Assembly (NCBI RefSeq): GCF_016809835.1
Contig: NZ_JAFBIL020000008.1
Coordinates: forward strand, 1 to 64,000
Length of the DNA stretch: 64,000 bases
From: Massilia soli
GTDB taxonomy: Bacteria; Pseudomonadota; Gammaproteobacteria; Burkholderiales; Burkholderiaceae_D
Direction of reading: 5' to 3'
The number at the start of each line of letters is the position of its first letter. Positions within the stretch are counted from its first letter, which is position 1. Under the pieces are notes generated by a model. That model worked only from the letters and a program-made list of their open reading frames with translations, did not search any database and was not told where the DNA came from. Positions 37,393 through 47,391 of the stretch are shown here, one piece after another. The position numbers were made by a program, and so were the translations under genes.

Positions 37393-37953
37393 TTACACGG
37401 TCAGGACTTCTTTCTCTTTTTCAGCGACGACCTTCTCGATGTCGAGCACGAACTTGTCGGTCAGCTTCTGGATCTCGTCCGATGCGCGGCGCTCTTCGTC
37501 TTCCGAAATGGCCTTGTCTTTCACCAGTTTCTTCAGCGACTCGTTCGCATCGCGGCGGATGTTGCGCACGGCGATTTTCGCATCTTCCGCTTCGCCCTTG
37601 CACAGCTTGACCATTTCCTTGCGGCGTTCTTCGGTCAGCGCCGGGGTCGGCACGCGGATCATGTCGCCCTGCGACGATGGGTTCAAGCCCAGGTCGGAGT
37701 CGCGGATCGCCTTTTCGATGGTGGCGGCCATTTTTTTCTCGAATGGCTGCACGCCGATGGTACGCGCGTCGACCAGGGTTACGTTGGCGACCTGGGTCAG
37801 CGCGGTTGGCGAACCATAGTATTCGACCGTGATGCTGTCGAGGATACCGGTGTGGGCGCGGCCGGTACGAACCTTGGCCAGATCGGCCTTGAGGGTGTCG
37901 ATCGACTTGTTCATGCGGTCTTGCGCGCTTTTCTTAACGTCAGCGATAGTCAT
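37393..37953 (-). CDS. frr: Ribosome recycling factor
   Basis: This 186-residue protein, with EF-G, splits post-termination ribosomes. It shows the usual three-helix bundle and domain [62 protein letters not shown] and [20 protein letters not shown]. Length is typical (185). It lies between pyrH and uppS, the standard order. Confidence 0.98.
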   Translation of the reverse strand: MTIADVKKSAQDRMNKSIDTLKADLAKVRTGRAHTGILDSITVEYYGSPTALTQVANVTLVDARTIGVQPFEKKMAATIEKAIRDSDLGLNPSSQGDMIRVPTPALTEERRKEMVKLCKGEAEDAKIAVRNIRRDANESLKKLVKDKAISEDEERRASDEIQKLTDKFVLDIEKVVAEKEKEVLTV

Positions 37954-37992
37954 GCTGCTCTCCTGTGTTCGATGATTATTGTTGGTTGATGC

Positions 37993-38709
37993 TTAAACGT
38001 GTACCAGGGTGCCTTCGTCTTCGCCCATGACGACGCGCATCAGCGCGCCTGGCTTGACGATCGAGAACACCTTGATCGGCAGCTTCTGGTCGCGGCACAG
38101 TGCGAACGCGGTGGCGTCCATCACCTGCAGGTGCTTGGCGATGGCTTCGTCGAAGTTGATCGACTCGTAGCGGGTGGCGCTTGGGTCCTTCTTCGGATCG
38201 GCAGTATATACGCCATCGACCTTGGTTGCCTTGAGCACGATCTCGGCGCCGATCTCGGAGCCGCGCAGCGCAGCGGCGGTGTCGGTGGTAAAGAACGGGT
38301 TGCCGGTACCGGCGGCGAAGATCACGACCTTGCCTTCTTCCAGGTACTGCAGCGCCTTCGGGCGGACGTACGGCTCGACGACCTGCTCGATGCCGATCGC
38401 CGACATCACGCGCGCGACGATGCCGACATGGCGCATCGCGTCGGCCAGGGCCAGCGCGTTCATCACCGTGGCCAGCATGCCCATGTAGTCGGCGGTGGCG
38501 CGGTCCATGCCCTGCGCACCAGGCGCAACGCCGCGGAAGATATTGCCGCCGCCGATGACCACTGCCAGTTCCACGCCCGCTTTTGCCACTTCCGCCACAT
38601 CGGCGACCATGCGCTCGATGGTCGCGCGGTTGATACCGTAGGCGTCATCGCCCATCAGAGCTTCGCCGGACAGTTTCAGGAGGACGCGTTTGTAAGCTGG
38701 TTTCGACAT
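37993..38709 (-). CDS. pyrH: UMP kinase
   Basis: This 238-residue hexameric amino-acid-kinase-fold enzyme phosphorylates UMP to UDP; bacterial PyrH is typically activated by GTP and inhibited by UTP. Motifs: [52 protein letters not shown] and [20 protein letters not shown]. Length is typical. It is followed by frr after 39 bp and preceded by the tsf terminator. Confidence 0.98.
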   Translation of the reverse strand: MSKPAYKRVLLKLSGEALMGDDAYGINRATIERMVADVAEVAKAGVELAVVIGGGNIFRGVAPGAQGMDRATADYMGMLATVMNALALADAMRHVGIVARVMSAIGIEQVVEPYVRPKALQYLEEGKVVIFAAGTGNPFFTTDTAAALRGSEIGAEIVLKATKVDGVYTADPKKDPSATRYESINFDEAIAKHLQVMDATAFALCRDQKLPIKVFSIVKPGALMRVVMGEDEGTLVHV

Positions 38710-38812
38710 GGGTGGGCTCCTAAAAATGACGGTTGTATTCGGGTCCGGGCGGCAAGCGGCTTGTGGCCGCCACCTCCGCCCTCACCTGTCCATGAGGATA
38801 GGTGGCACGAGT

Positions 38813-38837
38813 TAAAAAAACGGGCCTTCCGGCCCGC
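38813..38837 (-). terminator. Rho-independent terminator after tsf
   Basis: Read leftward, GCGGGCC-GGAA-GGCCCG is followed by seven T. It lies 9 bp after the tsf stop and 5' of the pyrH start, so it should separate rpsB-tsf from pyrH onward. Confidence 0.9.
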
Positions 38838-38845
38838 TTTCCAAC

Positions 38846-39754
38846 TTACTGCTTCGAAGCAGCCATTTGCGCAGCAACTTCTGCCGCGAAATCGTCTTGC
38901 TTCTTTTCAATGCCTTCGCCAACAACATACATCGTGAACGATTTCACGGTGGTGTTCTTTTCTTTCAGCATCTGCTCGATCGACTGCTTGTCGTTCTTTA
39001 CGAACGCCTGGTTCAGCAGCGACACTTCTTTCAGGTACTTCTGAACCGAACCTTCGAGGCGCTTGGCCAGGATTTCCGGCGACTGCGCTGGCTTGCCTGC
39101 AGCAGCAGCAGCGTCAGCATCTTCCTGAGCTTTCAGAGCGGCAACCGAACGCTCTTTTTCGATCAGTTCAGCTGGCACTTCGTTCGACGACAGTGCTACT
39201 GGCTTCATTGCAGCGATGTGCATCGCCACGTCCTTGCCAACCTGCTCGTCCGCGCCTTCGAACTCTACCATGACGCCGATACGGGCGCCGTGCAGGTACG
39301 CAGCCAGCTTGCCGGTGGTCTCGAAACGCTGGAAGCGGCGGATCGACATGTTTTCGCCGATTTTACCGATCAGTGCCGAACGCACTTCGTCCAGGGTCTT
39401 GCCGTCCAGCGGCAGTGCCAGCAGGGCTGCGACGTCAGCAGGGTTGTGCTCGGCGACCAGCTTGGCTGCATTCGCTGCCAGCGCCAGGAAGTCGTCGTTC
39501 TTTGCCACGAAGTCGGTCTCGCTGTTCACTTCTACCAGGGCGCCAACGCCGCCGGCGATGAACGATGCTACCACGCCTTCAGCGGTGATACGGGACGATG
39601 CTTTCGATGCCTTGCCGCCCAGCTTGACGCGCAGGATCTCTTCCGCACGGCCCATGTCGCCTTCGGCTTCGGTCAGTGCTTTTTTGCATTCCATCATCGG
39701 CGCATCGGTCTTGGCGCGCAGTTCGCCAACCATTGCTGCAGTAATCGCTGCCAT
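38846..39754 (-). CDS. tsf: Elongation factor Ts
   Basis: This 302-residue guanine nucleotide exchange factor serves EF-Tu. The UBA-like N-terminus ([20 protein letters not shown]) is followed by the core with the conserved TDF motif in [13 protein letters not shown], then dimerisation and C-terminal helical modules ([20 protein letters not shown]). It is 98 bp downstream of rpsB, with an attenuator-like hairpin between them. Confidence 0.98.
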   Translation of the reverse strand: MAAITAAMVGELRAKTDAPMMECKKALTEAEGDMGRAEEILRVKLGGKASKASSRITAEGVVASFIAGGVGALVEVNSETDFVAKNDDFLALAANAAKLVAEHNPADVAALLALPLDGKTLDEVRSALIGKIGENMSIRRFQRFETTGKLAAYLHGARIGVMVEFEGADEQVGKDVAMHIAAMKPVALSSNEVPAELIEKERSVAALKAQEDADAAAAAGKPAQSPEILAKRLEGSVQKYLKEVSLLNQAFVKNDKQSIEQMLKEKNTTVKSFTMYVVGEGIEKKQDDFAAEVAAQMAASKQ

Positions 39755-39788
39755 AAGAATTCTCCTAAGTGTGTTTCGTATTCTGTTT

Positions 39789-39821
39789 AAAAAAAAGGGG
39801 GAGCAGATGCCACCCCTTTTT
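39789..39821 (-). terminator. Attenuator/terminator between rpsB and tsf
   Basis: Read leftward, AAAAGGGG pairs with CCCCTTTT around a 12-nt loop, continuing into a run of T. An intercistronic terminator between rpsB and tsf is known in other bacteria and sets the ratio of the two proteins; the same role is inferred here. Confidence 0.75.
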
Positions 39822-39852
39822 CTACTTGATCAGCAGGTTGCCCTGCCGCCAG

Positions 39853-40599
39853 TTATGCTTGCTCGGAAACTTCTACGAACTCGTCCGACGACTTGGCCAT
39901 CTGGACCACTTCGTTGGTCGCGTTAGCGCGGCCTTCGAGGATCGCATCGGCGACGCCGCGAGCGTACAGGGTGATTGCTTTCGACGAGTCATCGTTACCT
40001 GGGATGACGTGGGTCACGCCTTCTGGCGAGTGGTTGGTATCAACCACGCCGATGACTGGGATGCCCAGCTTGCCAGCTTCGGTGATCGCACCCTTGTGGT
40101 AGCCGACGTCAACGACGAAGATTGCGTCAGGAACGCCGCCCATGTCCTTGATACCGCCGATGGCCTTCTGCAGCTTGATCATCTCGCGCTGGAACATCAG
40201 GTTTTCTTTCTTCGACAGCTTCTCAGCCGAACCGTCTTCGATGGCCGCTTCCATGTCCTTCAGGCGCTTGATCGAGGTCTTGATCGTCTTGAAGTTGGTC
40301 AGCATGCCGCCCAGCCAGCGCTGGTCGACGAAAGGTACGCCAGCACGAGCAGCTTCAGCAGCGATGATGTCGCGTGCCTGGCGCTTGGTGCCAACCATCA
40401 GGATCGTGCCGCGGTTAGCGGAGATCTGCTTGATGGTCTTCATTGCTTCTTGATACATACCCATCGTCTTTTCCAAGTTGATGATATGGATCTTGTTGCG
40501 GTGACCGAAGATGAAAGGAGCCATCTTTGGGTTCCAGAAACGGGTTTGGTGACCGAAGTGGACACCGGCTTCCAGCATTTCGCGCATTGTTACGGACAT
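39853..40599 (-). CDS. rpsB: 30S ribosomal protein S2
   Basis: This 248-residue primary structural protein of the small subunit has typical S2 blocks: [77 protein letters not shown] and [22 protein letters not shown] 40599 gives the canonical MSVTMREML start; the extension to 40638 was rejected. S2 genes are often autoregulated through their leader, but no such structure was assigned here. Confidence 0.98.
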   Translation of the reverse strand: MSVTMREMLEAGVHFGHQTRFWNPKMAPFIFGHRNKIHIINLEKTMGMYQEAMKTIKQISANRGTILMVGTKRQARDIIAAEAARAGVPFVDQRWLGGMLTNFKTIKTSIKRLKDMEAAIEDGSAEKLSKKENLMFQREMIKLQKAIGGIKDMGGVPDAIFVVDVGYHKGAITEAGKLGIPVIGVVDTNHSPEGVTHVIPGNDDSSKAITLYARGVADAILEGRANATNEVVQMAKSSDEFVEVSEQA

Positions 40600-40938
40600 G
40601 TGATTCTCCAGGGTTGGGTCTGGAATCCGGCCAGTCACCTCGAGGGCACCCTTTGAGGCCGGATTCGCGATTTAACAAGTAATTTGACAACATTGCTTGG
40701 AACTGAATTCAAGCAACCCGAGATTCTAGCCGGTTTTGGCCATGTTTTCAAGTGTTGCGTGCACTGGAATGCATGCAGTCGCGGCCCGTCGTTCCCGCGC
40801 ATGCGGGAACCCATGCCCCTTGGGGCCGGCGCGCTATGGGTTCCCGCCTGCGCGGGAACGACGCGAAACCTATTGGCCTGCGATCACTTATAATGAGGCC
40901 ATTCCCGCTATAAACGCTTTTTGTCGATTGTGACCACT
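40600..40938. other. rpsB-map divergent intergenic region
   Basis: This 339-bp non-coding stretch should contain the promoters of rpsB (leftward) and map (rightward). The REP-like pair at 40787-40863 splits it in two. CACTTATAATGAG at 40886-40898 contains a good -10 (TATAAT) for map. Short frames over the REP pair encode phrases such as RMREP and PACAGT, typical of translated REP DNA, and are not genes. Confidence 0.6.
40787..40863. repeat. REP-like inverted palindrome pair
   Basis: Left element CGTCGTTCCCGCGCATGCGGG(AACCCAT) and right element (ATGGG)TTCCCGCCTGCGCGGGAACG(ACG) are inverted copies, each a hairpin, separated by about 20 bp. The same palindromes occur in the arrays at 15.1-15.8 and 23.2-24.0 kb. 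Here the pair is a single copy and lies between divergent promoters, not convergent ends. Confidence 0.85.
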
Positions 40939-41766
40939 ATGTCCACCATTTCCATCAAAACCGCAGAAGACATCGAAGGCATGCGCGTCGCTGGCCGCCT
41001 CGCTTCGGAAGTCCTCGATTACATCACGCCGTTCGTCAAGGTCGGCGTCACCACCGGCGAGATCGATCGCCTGTGCCATGAATACATGGTCAACGTCCAG
41101 GGTACGATCCCGGCGCCGCTGAACTACTGCCCGCCGGGCTACACCCCGTATCCGAAGGCCATCTGCACCTCGGTCAACGACGTGATCTGCCACGGCATCC
41201 CGGGCGACAAGGTCCTCAAGAACGGCGACGTGGTCAACCTCGACATCACCGTCATCAAGGATGGCTACCACGGCGACAACAGCCGCATGTTCTTCGCCGG
41301 CGAACCGTCGATCCTGGCGCGCCGCCTGTCGGAAGTGACGTACGAGTGCATGTGGCTCGGCATCGCCAAGGTCCGCCCTGGCGCGCACCTGGGCGACATC
41401 GGCCACGTGATCCAGCAGCACGCCGAAAAGAGCGGCTACAGCGTGGTGCGCGAATTCTGCGGCCACGGCATCGGCAAGGTCTTCCACGAAGAGCCGCAGG
41501 TACTGCACTATGGCCGTCCGGGCACGCTGGAAAAGCTCGAAGCGGGCATGATCTTCACCATCGAGCCGATGATCAACGCCGGCCGCCGCGACATCCGTGA
41601 AATGGGTGACGGCTGGACCATCAAAACCAAGGACCGCAGCCTGTCGGCGCAGTGGGAGCACACCATCCTGGTGACCGAAACCGGCTATGAAGTGCTGACC
41701 CTGTCGGCCGGCAGCCCGCCTCCGCCTGCCATCATTGGCGCCCCGGCTCAAGCCGTAGCGGCGTAA
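40939..41766 (+). CDS. map: Type I methionine aminopeptidase
   Basis: This 275-residue M24 metallopeptidase removes initiator Met. Metal ligands lie in NLDITVIKDGYHGDNSRMFF (two Asp), the His of GHGIGKVFHEEP, FTIEPMI (Glu) and QWEHTILVTETG (Glu). Substrate-pocket sequence is VNDVICHGIPGDK. ATG 40939 was chosen; GTG 40930 and TTG 40921 are in frame but lack better SDs. It is divergent from rpsB and 4 bp ahead of glnD, so the two are co-transcribed. Confidence 0.96.
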   Translation: MSTISIKTAEDIEGMRVAGRLASEVLDYITPFVKVGVTTGEIDRLCHEYMVNVQGTIPAPLNYCPPGYTPYPKAICTSVNDVICHGIPGDKVLKNGDVVNLDITVIKDGYHGDNSRMFFAGEPSILARRLSEVTYECMWLGIAKVRPGAHLGDIGHVIQQHAEKSGYSVVREFCGHGIGKVFHEEPQVLHYGRPGTLEKLEAGMIFTIEPMINAGRRDIREMGDGWTIKTKDRSLSAQWEHTILVTETGYEVLTLSAGSPPPPAIIGAPAQAVAA

Positions 41767-41770
41767 CGCC

Positions 41771-44353
41771 ATGCCAGCGGCGGCGCACAGGAGCAAAACG
41801 CGCGACCTTCTCAAGCAAAGGCTGAAGGCGGACCGTGCGCAGCTCATCGCCGCATTCAGCGAGGACAGCAAACCTGAAAAGCTGCTGCGCTCGCTGCGCC
41901 AGAGCGTCGACGCGATACTCACCGATGCCTGGGACGCCTCCAGCATGCCGCCCGACGCGGCGCTGGTGGGTGTGGGCGGCTACGGCCGCGGCGAGCTGTT
42001 TCCATTCTCCGACGTTGACCTGCTGATCCTGCTGGCCGAACCGGCCAACGCGCTGACCCAGGCGCGCCTGGAAGGACTGGTGCAGCTGCTGTGGGACCTG
42101 GGCCTGGAGATTGGCCACAGCATCCGCACCGTCGACGAATGCCTGGTCGAATCGGCCGCCGACATCACTGTGCAAACCAGCCTGCTGGAAGCGCGCCTGA
42201 TCACCGGCGCCGCACCGGTGTTTGAAGAGCTCGAGCAGCGCTACAGCGATGCGATGGACCCGCAGGCCTTCTTCCAGGCCAAAATGGCCGAGATGCGCCT
42301 GCGCCACGCCAAGTACGAAGACACCGCGTTCAGCCTCGAGCCGAACTGCAAGGAAAGCCCCGGTGGCCTGCGCGACCTGCAGGCCATCCTGTGGGTCGCC
42401 AAAGCGGCGGGCCTGGCCAACTCCTGGGGCCAGCTGGCCCTGCGCGGCCTGATCACGCAAACCGAAGCGCGCCAGCTGATGGAAAAGGAAAGCGCGTTCA
42501 AGGACATCCGCATCCGCCTGCACCTGCAGGCAAACCGGCGCGAAGACCGCCTGCTGTTCGACCTGCAAACGCCAATCGCTGAAACCTTCGGCCTGAAGAC
42601 CACCGGCGAAGGCGCCCACCTGCGCCGCGCCAGCGAATACCTGATGCAGCGCTACTACTGGGCCGCCAAGACGGTAACCCAGCTAAACACCATCCTGCTG
42701 CAAAACATCGAAGCGCAGCTGTTCCCGCAAGACTCGGTGCCGGAGGCGATCAACGAGCGTTTCGACGATGTCGGCGGCTTTATCGATATCGCCGACGACA
42801 ACGTCTTTGAGACCACGCCCTCCTCCATCCTCGAAATGTTCGTGCTGATGACGGAGCGCCCGCACCTGAAAGGCATGACGGCGCGAACCATGCGCGCGCT
42901 GTGGCACGCCCGCTCGCTGATCGACGCGGAGTTCCGCGCCGACCCGGTCAACCGTGCGTACTTCTTGCGCATTCTGCAGGCACCGGTCGGCCTGGTGCAC
43001 GCGCTGCGCCGCCTCAACGATACCGGCGTGCTGGGTCGCTACCTGCCGAGCTTCCGCCCGATTATCGGGCAGATGCAGCACGACCTGTTCCACGTCTACA
43101 CGGTGGACCAGCACATCATGATGGTGGTACGGAACATGCGCCGCTTCACGATGACGGAACACGCGCATGAATACCCGTTCTGCAGCCAGCTGATTGCCAA
43201 CTTCCCGCGCTCATGGCTGCTGTATGTGGCGGCGCTGTTCCACGACATCGCCAAAGGCCGTGGCGGCGACCACTCGCTCCTCGGCGTGGCCGACGTGACG
43301 CAGTTCTGCGAAGAACACCTCATCAGCGCCGAAGACACGGAGCTGGTGGCCTTCCTGGTGCGCGAGCACCTGATGATGTCGACCGTCGCGCAAAAGCAGG
43401 ACATGTCGGACCCCGACGTCATCCAGTCGTTCGCCAACCTGGTCAAGGACGAACGCCACCTTACCGCGCTGTACCTGCTGACGGTTGCCGATATCCGCGG
43501 CACCAGCCCGAAGGTGTGGAACGCGTGGAAAGCCAAGCTGCTCGAAGACCTGTATCGCATCACCCTGCGCGTGCTTGGCGGCGAGCCGCCCTCGGCCGAC
43601 CGCGAACTGAAAAACCGCCAGGTCGAGGCGATGGCCACGCTGCGCCTGTTTGGCCTGGCGCCGGACGCGCATGAAGCGCTGTGGTCCAGGCTCGACATGG
43701 CCTACTTCCTGCGCCACGACGCCTCCGACATCGCATGGCAAACCCGTTCGCTGTACGACCGCATCGACAGCGAGCGCCCGGTCGTCAAGTGCCGGCTGGC
43801 GCCGATTGGCGAAGGCTTGCAGGTGACGGTCTACACGAAGGACCAGCCCGACCTGTTCGCGCGCATCTGCAGCTACTTCGACCGCAAGAACTTCAGCATC
43901 CTCGACGCCAAGATCCACACCACGCGGCACGGCTATGCGCTCGACACCTTCCTCGTCACCGAGCAGAACTTCGCCAAGAGCTACCGCGACATCATCAACC
44001 TGATCGAGCACGAGATCTGCGAACTGCTGGTATCGCAGTCGCCGCTGCCGGTGCCCACGCGCGGGCGCCTGTCGCGCCTGTCGCGCACCTTCCCGATCGC
44101 CCCGACGGTCGACCTGCGGCCGGACGAGCGCGGCCAGTACTACCTGCTGTCGATCGCCGCCAATGACCGCACCGGCCTGCTCTATTCGATCGCCAACGTC
44201 CTCACGCGCTACCGCATCAACGTCCACACCGCCAAGATCATGACGCTTGGCGAGCGGGTCGAAGACGTGTTCCTGATCGACGGCGCGGCGCTCAATAACG
44301 CGCGCAACCAGATCCAGCTCGAGACCGACCTGCTCGATGCCCTCAAAGTTTAA
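41771..44353 (+). CDS. glnD: PII uridylyltransferase/uridylyl-removing enzyme
   Basis: This 860-residue nitrogen sensor uridylylates PII when glutamine is low and removes UMP when it is high. The nucleotidyltransferase domain has GVGGYGRGELFPFSDVDLLI. The HD hydrolase domain shows ALFHDIAKGRGGDHSLLG. Two C-terminal ACT domains sense glutamine (ARICSYFDRKNFSILDAKIH; AANDRTGLLYSIANVLTRYR). Length is typical. It is linked to map, the usual rpsB-map-glnD neighbourhood. Confidence 0.97.
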   Translation: MPAAAHRSKTRDLLKQRLKADRAQLIAAFSEDSKPEKLLRSLRQSVDAILTDAWDASSMPPDAALVGVGGYGRGELFPFSDVDLLILLAEPANALTQARLEGLVQLLWDLGLEIGHSIRTVDECLVESAADITVQTSLLEARLITGAAPVFEELEQRYSDAMDPQAFFQAKMAEMRLRHAKYEDTAFSLEPNCKESPGGLRDLQAILWVAKAAGLANSWGQLALRGLITQTEARQLMEKESAFKDIRIRLHLQANRREDRLLFDLQTPIAETFGLKTTGEGAHLRRASEYLMQRYYWAAKTVTQLNTILLQNIEAQLFPQDSVPEAINERFDDVGGFIDIADDNVFETTPSSILEMFVLMTERPHLKGMTARTMRALWHARSLIDAEFRADPVNRAYFLRILQAPVGLVHALRRLNDTGVLGRYLPSFRPIIGQMQHDLFHVYTVDQHIMMVVRNMRRFTMTEHAHEYPFCSQLIANFPRSWLLYVAALFHDIAKGRGGDHSLLGVADVTQFCEEHLISAEDTELVAFLVREHLMMSTVAQKQDMSDPDVIQSFANLVKDERHLTALYLLTVADIRGTSPKVWNAWKAKLLEDLYRITLRVLGGEPPSADRELKNRQVEAMATLRLFGLAPDAHEALWSRLDMAYFLRHDASDIAWQTRSLYDRIDSERPVVKCRLAPIGEGLQVTVYTKDQPDLFARICSYFDRKNFSILDAKIHTTRHGYALDTFLVTEQNFAKSYRDIINLIEHEICELLVSQSPLPVPTRGRLSRLSRTFPIAPTVDLRPDERGQYYLLSIAANDRTGLLYSIANVLTRYRINVHTAKIMTLGERVEDVFLIDGAALNNARNQIQLETDLLDALKV

Positions 44354-44379
44354 ACAGCACTCCAATAGTAAAGAACACG

Positions 44380-45126
44380 ATGACTGAATTAGTACGCCTT
44401 TCGAAACGCATGTCCGAACTCGGGCTATCTTCGCGCCGCGAAGCAGATGAATGGATCGCCCGCGGCTGGGTGCGGGTTGATGGGCAGGTTGTGTCCGAAC
44501 TTGGCAGCAAGGTCCTGCCGCACCAGAAGATCACGGTCGAACGCCAGGCCGCCGCCGAGCAGTCCAAGCGCGTGACGATCCTGATCAACAAGCCGATGGG
44601 TTATGTCAGCGGCCAGGCCGAAGACGGCTACACGCCGGCGGTCGCGTTGATCAAGCCGGAGAACCGCTGGGAAGAAGACCCGTCGCCCGAGACCTTCCAC
44701 CCGACCCAGCTGCGCAGCCTGGTGCCGGCCGGGCGCCTGGACATCGACTCGGTCGGCCTGTTGATCCTGACGCAGGACGGCCGCGTGGCAAAGACGCTGA
44801 TCGGCGAAACCACCACCGTCGAAAAAGAATACCTGGTGCGCGTCGAATACACCAAGGAAGGCAAGCTGCCGGAATCGGACCTGAAGAAGCTGTGCTTCGG
44901 CCTCTGGATGGACGGCAAACCGCTGCTGCCGGCCAAGGTACGCTGGCAAAACGACGACCAGCTCAGCTTCACCCTCAAGGAAGGCAAGAAGCGCCAGATC
45001 CGCCGCATGTGCGACATGGTCGGCCTGAAGGTGGTTGGGCTGAAGCGCGTCCGCATCGGCAAGGTCAAGCTGGGCGACCTGCCGGTCGGCAAATGGCGCT
45101 ACCTGCGCCCTGACGAACAATTCTAA
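44380..45126 (+). CDS. RsuA/RluB-E-F family pseudouridine synthase
   Basis: This 248-residue RNA-modifying enzyme has an N-terminal S4 RNA-binding domain (RLSKRMSELGLSSRREADEW; GWVRVDGQVV). The catalytic motif is PAGRLDIDSVGLLILTQDG, with the catalytic Asp in GRLD. KKRQIRRMCDMVGLKVVGLK is the usual C-terminal block. It resembles RluF/RluB, which act on 23S rRNA, but the exact target is not assigned. It lies 26 bp after glnD in the same direction. Confidence 0.92.
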   Translation: MTELVRLSKRMSELGLSSRREADEWIARGWVRVDGQVVSELGSKVLPHQKITVERQAAAEQSKRVTILINKPMGYVSGQAEDGYTPAVALIKPENRWEEDPSPETFHPTQLRSLVPAGRLDIDSVGLLILTQDGRVAKTLIGETTTVEKEYLVRVEYTKEGKLPESDLKKLCFGLWMDGKPLLPAKVRWQNDDQLSFTLKEGKKRQIRRMCDMVGLKVVGLKRVRIGKVKLGDLPVGKWRYLRPDEQF

Positions 45127-45150
45127 CGACAGTTTTATAACGGAGACCTG

Positions 45151-46764
45151 ATGCGCCAATTCCCTGTACTTGCTGCCGGCTTGATCCTGGCCAGCCACAC
45201 CGCTATCGCTGCGGCCCAATCCGTCGCCGAGGTACCGCTGCGCGCGCACCTCGCCTTCCTGGCGGACGACCTGCTCGAAGGTCGCGGCACCGGCCAGCGC
45301 GGCGGCGAACTCGCCGTCAAGTACATCGAAACGCAGGCGGCCATCATCGGCCTCAAGCCAGCGGTTGGCAACAGCTACCGCCAGCCGGTCAAGATCGTCG
45401 GTAGCAAAACGCTGCCAACGAGCTCGGTGAAATTTGAAGCGGGTGGCAAAGCTTTCGCTCCGGTACTCGGCAACGACATCGTGTTCGGGAACGCGAACGA
45501 TGCCCCGCAAACGCGGTTCGAAGCGCCGATGATCTTTGTCGGTTACGGCATTGACGCGGCGGACGAAAACTGGAATGACTACGCGGGCCTCGACGTCAAG
45601 GGCAAGGTCGTCGTCATGATGGTCAACGACCCGAAGCCGACCGCCCAGGAACCGAACCGCTTCGCGGGCAAATCGCTGACCTGGTACGGCCGCTGGATTT
45701 ACAAGTTTGAAGAAGCCGTGCGCCAGGGCGCTGCTGGCGTGCTGCTGATTCACACCGCCGAATCGGCCTCGTACCCGTGGAGCGTGCCGGCCAACGGCTT
45801 CGCGCGCGAGCAGTTCCGCCTTGCCGGCAAGGGCAATGCGATGCAGGGCTGGATTCATGAGGACACCGCGCGCAGCCTGTTCGCCGCCGGCGGACATGAC
45901 CTCGATGCGCTGCGGGCGAAAGCCGAAGTACGCGGTTTCAAGCCGGTCGACCTGAACGCCAGGGCGACGGTCGCCATCGACAGCCAGCACCGCAACATTG
46001 AAGAGACCAATGTCGCGGGGATCGTGCCAGGCACCGATCCGAAGCTGAAGGAAGAAGCGGTGATCTACTCATCGCACTGGGACCACCTCGGCAAGCTCGA
46101 AGTTCCGGGCCAGCCGGACCACATCTGGAACGGCGCGATCGACAACGCATCGGGCAGCGCCGCGCTGCTGGCGATGGCCCAGGCGGCAGTGGCCAAGCCG
46201 GCCAGGCGCACGCAGATCTTCCTGTGGACGGCAGCCGAAGAACAAGGGCTGATCGGCGCCACCGGCTACACTCGCAATCCGCTCTGGCCGCTGGCGAAAA
46301 CCGCGGCTGACCTGAACCTCGACAGCCTGAACTTCGTTGGCCGCACGCGCGACATCGGCGTGGCGGGTTCCGAGCGCAGCAGCCTGCACGCCAGCGCCGC
46401 CAAGGTGGCAAAGGCGATGGGCCTGCGCCTCGCTCCGACGGTACCCGACCTTGGCGGCGCCTTTTTCCGCGCCGACCACTTCGCGTTCGCCAAAGCCGGC
46501 ATCCCGGCGTTCAATGTCGGTTCTGCGGTATTCTCGGGCGACGGCTCGTTCGACTTCGAACATGACCACTCGGCGTCGAGCCAGAAGATGGTTGGCTTCA
46601 CCAAGCACTATCACCAGGTCAGCGACGAGTACAACCCGGCGTGGAACCTGTCGGGCATGGTGCAGCAGGCCCAGTTCACGCTGAACCTCGGCTACGAAGT
46701 GGCGAACGCGCCGACGATGCCGACCTGGAGGAAGGGTGAGGCGTTTGGGGCTGTGAAGCGGTAG
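45151..46764 (+). CDS. M28-family metallopeptidase with PA domain
   Basis: This 537-residue secreted aminopeptidase-like protein has a signal peptide (MRQFPVLAAGLILASHTAIA). A PA insert lies about 120-230 (VGYGIDAADENWNDYAGLDV). Zinc ligands are His and Asp in SSHWDHLG, Asp in GAIDNASGSAALLAMAQ, the Glu pair in LWTAAEEQGLIGA, Asp in LDSLNFVG and a late His in FTKHYHQVSDEY. All appear intact. Substrate is unknown. It starts 24 bp after the pseudouridine synthase gene. Confidence 0.92.
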   Translation: MRQFPVLAAGLILASHTAIAAAQSVAEVPLRAHLAFLADDLLEGRGTGQRGGELAVKYIETQAAIIGLKPAVGNSYRQPVKIVGSKTLPTSSVKFEAGGKAFAPVLGNDIVFGNANDAPQTRFEAPMIFVGYGIDAADENWNDYAGLDVKGKVVVMMVNDPKPTAQEPNRFAGKSLTWYGRWIYKFEEAVRQGAAGVLLIHTAESASYPWSVPANGFAREQFRLAGKGNAMQGWIHEDTARSLFAAGGHDLDALRAKAEVRGFKPVDLNARATVAIDSQHRNIEETNVAGIVPGTDPKLKEEAVIYSSHWDHLGKLEVPGQPDHIWNGAIDNASGSAALLAMAQAAVAKPARRTQIFLWTAAEEQGLIGATGYTRNPLWPLAKTAADLNLDSLNFVGRTRDIGVAGSERSSLHASAAKVAKAMGLRLAPTVPDLGGAFFRADHFAFAKAGIPAFNVGSAVFSGDGSFDFEHDHSASSQKMVGFTKHYHQVSDEYNPAWNLSGMVQQAQFTLNLGYEVANAPTMPTWRKGEAFGAVKR

Positions 46765-46771
46765 GAATCGG

Positions 46772-47221
46772 CTAACGGCGACGCGGATCAGCTGGCGTAC
46801 ACGCTATCCGCATCGCCGTTATTGCATTTCCCTCGCGCGTGCTCACAATGGTGCAGCTGCGGGCACTCACATCGACTTGCCTGAGTAGTTCGATGGCTTC
46901 ACCGTACTCGCAGAAGTACCATCGTTCATAGTGCGGCGGCGGAGCAAAATCCCATATCGAGGTGAACTCCTCCTGGCCGCCAGCCTTGCGGACTTTAGTT
47001 ACCGTTGGCTTTAAATATCCCGAGCCGTCATATGCTCCATGGAGCATTCCCACTGCCGACAGGGTAAGTTCTTGCTTACGCAGCAATGGCGTCCAACCTT
47101 TCGGTACTGCGTTCAACTGGAGTACGTCTTTCGACAGGCGAAGTGGACACGCTTCGGCTTTGGCAGGCAATCCGATTACGGTCAGTGCAATCACAAGGAA
47201 TCCCACATTGTTGAGGTGCAC
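46772..47221 (-). CDS. STY0301-like secreted protein of unknown function
   Basis: This protein of about 149 residues has an N-terminal hydrophobic signal (VGFLVIALTVIGLPAKAEAC). The mature part has CPLRLSKDVLQLNAVPKGWT, WDFAPPPHYERWYFCEYGEA and a C-terminal IACTPAD. This resembles the STY0301 family (unknown function), in which paired Cys residues are conserved. GTG 47221 with GAGGG upstream is the preferred start; the frame stays open to an ATG at 47251 without a good SD. It is convergent with the M28 gene, only 7 bp from its stop, and divergent from the dienelactone hydrolase gene. Confidence 0.72.
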   Translation of the reverse strand: MHLNNVGFLVIALTVIGLPAKAEACPLRLSKDVLQLNAVPKGWTPLLRKQELTLSAVGMLHGAYDGSGYLKPTVTKVRKAGGQEEFTSIWDFAPPPHYERWYFCEYGEAIELLRQVDVSARSCTIVSTREGNAITAMRIACTPADPRRR

Positions 47222-47391
47222 AGTGCCCTCGTTGCTAGTGCAAAGGGGCATTTTGAGTCAGATCACGCTGCCTGCCGTTGAGTTGCAGCAAATAGCGTCC
47301 TGCGGGGAAGACCTCTTTCTTCCATCGGGAACCGTCCGGCGTGGTCAAGTGTGACAAAATGTCTACTGACATTTACCCATTGGAGACCGCA

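Noticed and set aside
40684-40893. Short plus-strand frames before map
   Set aside because: They translate the REP pair (phrases such as RMREP and PACAGT) and have no SD or conserved start.
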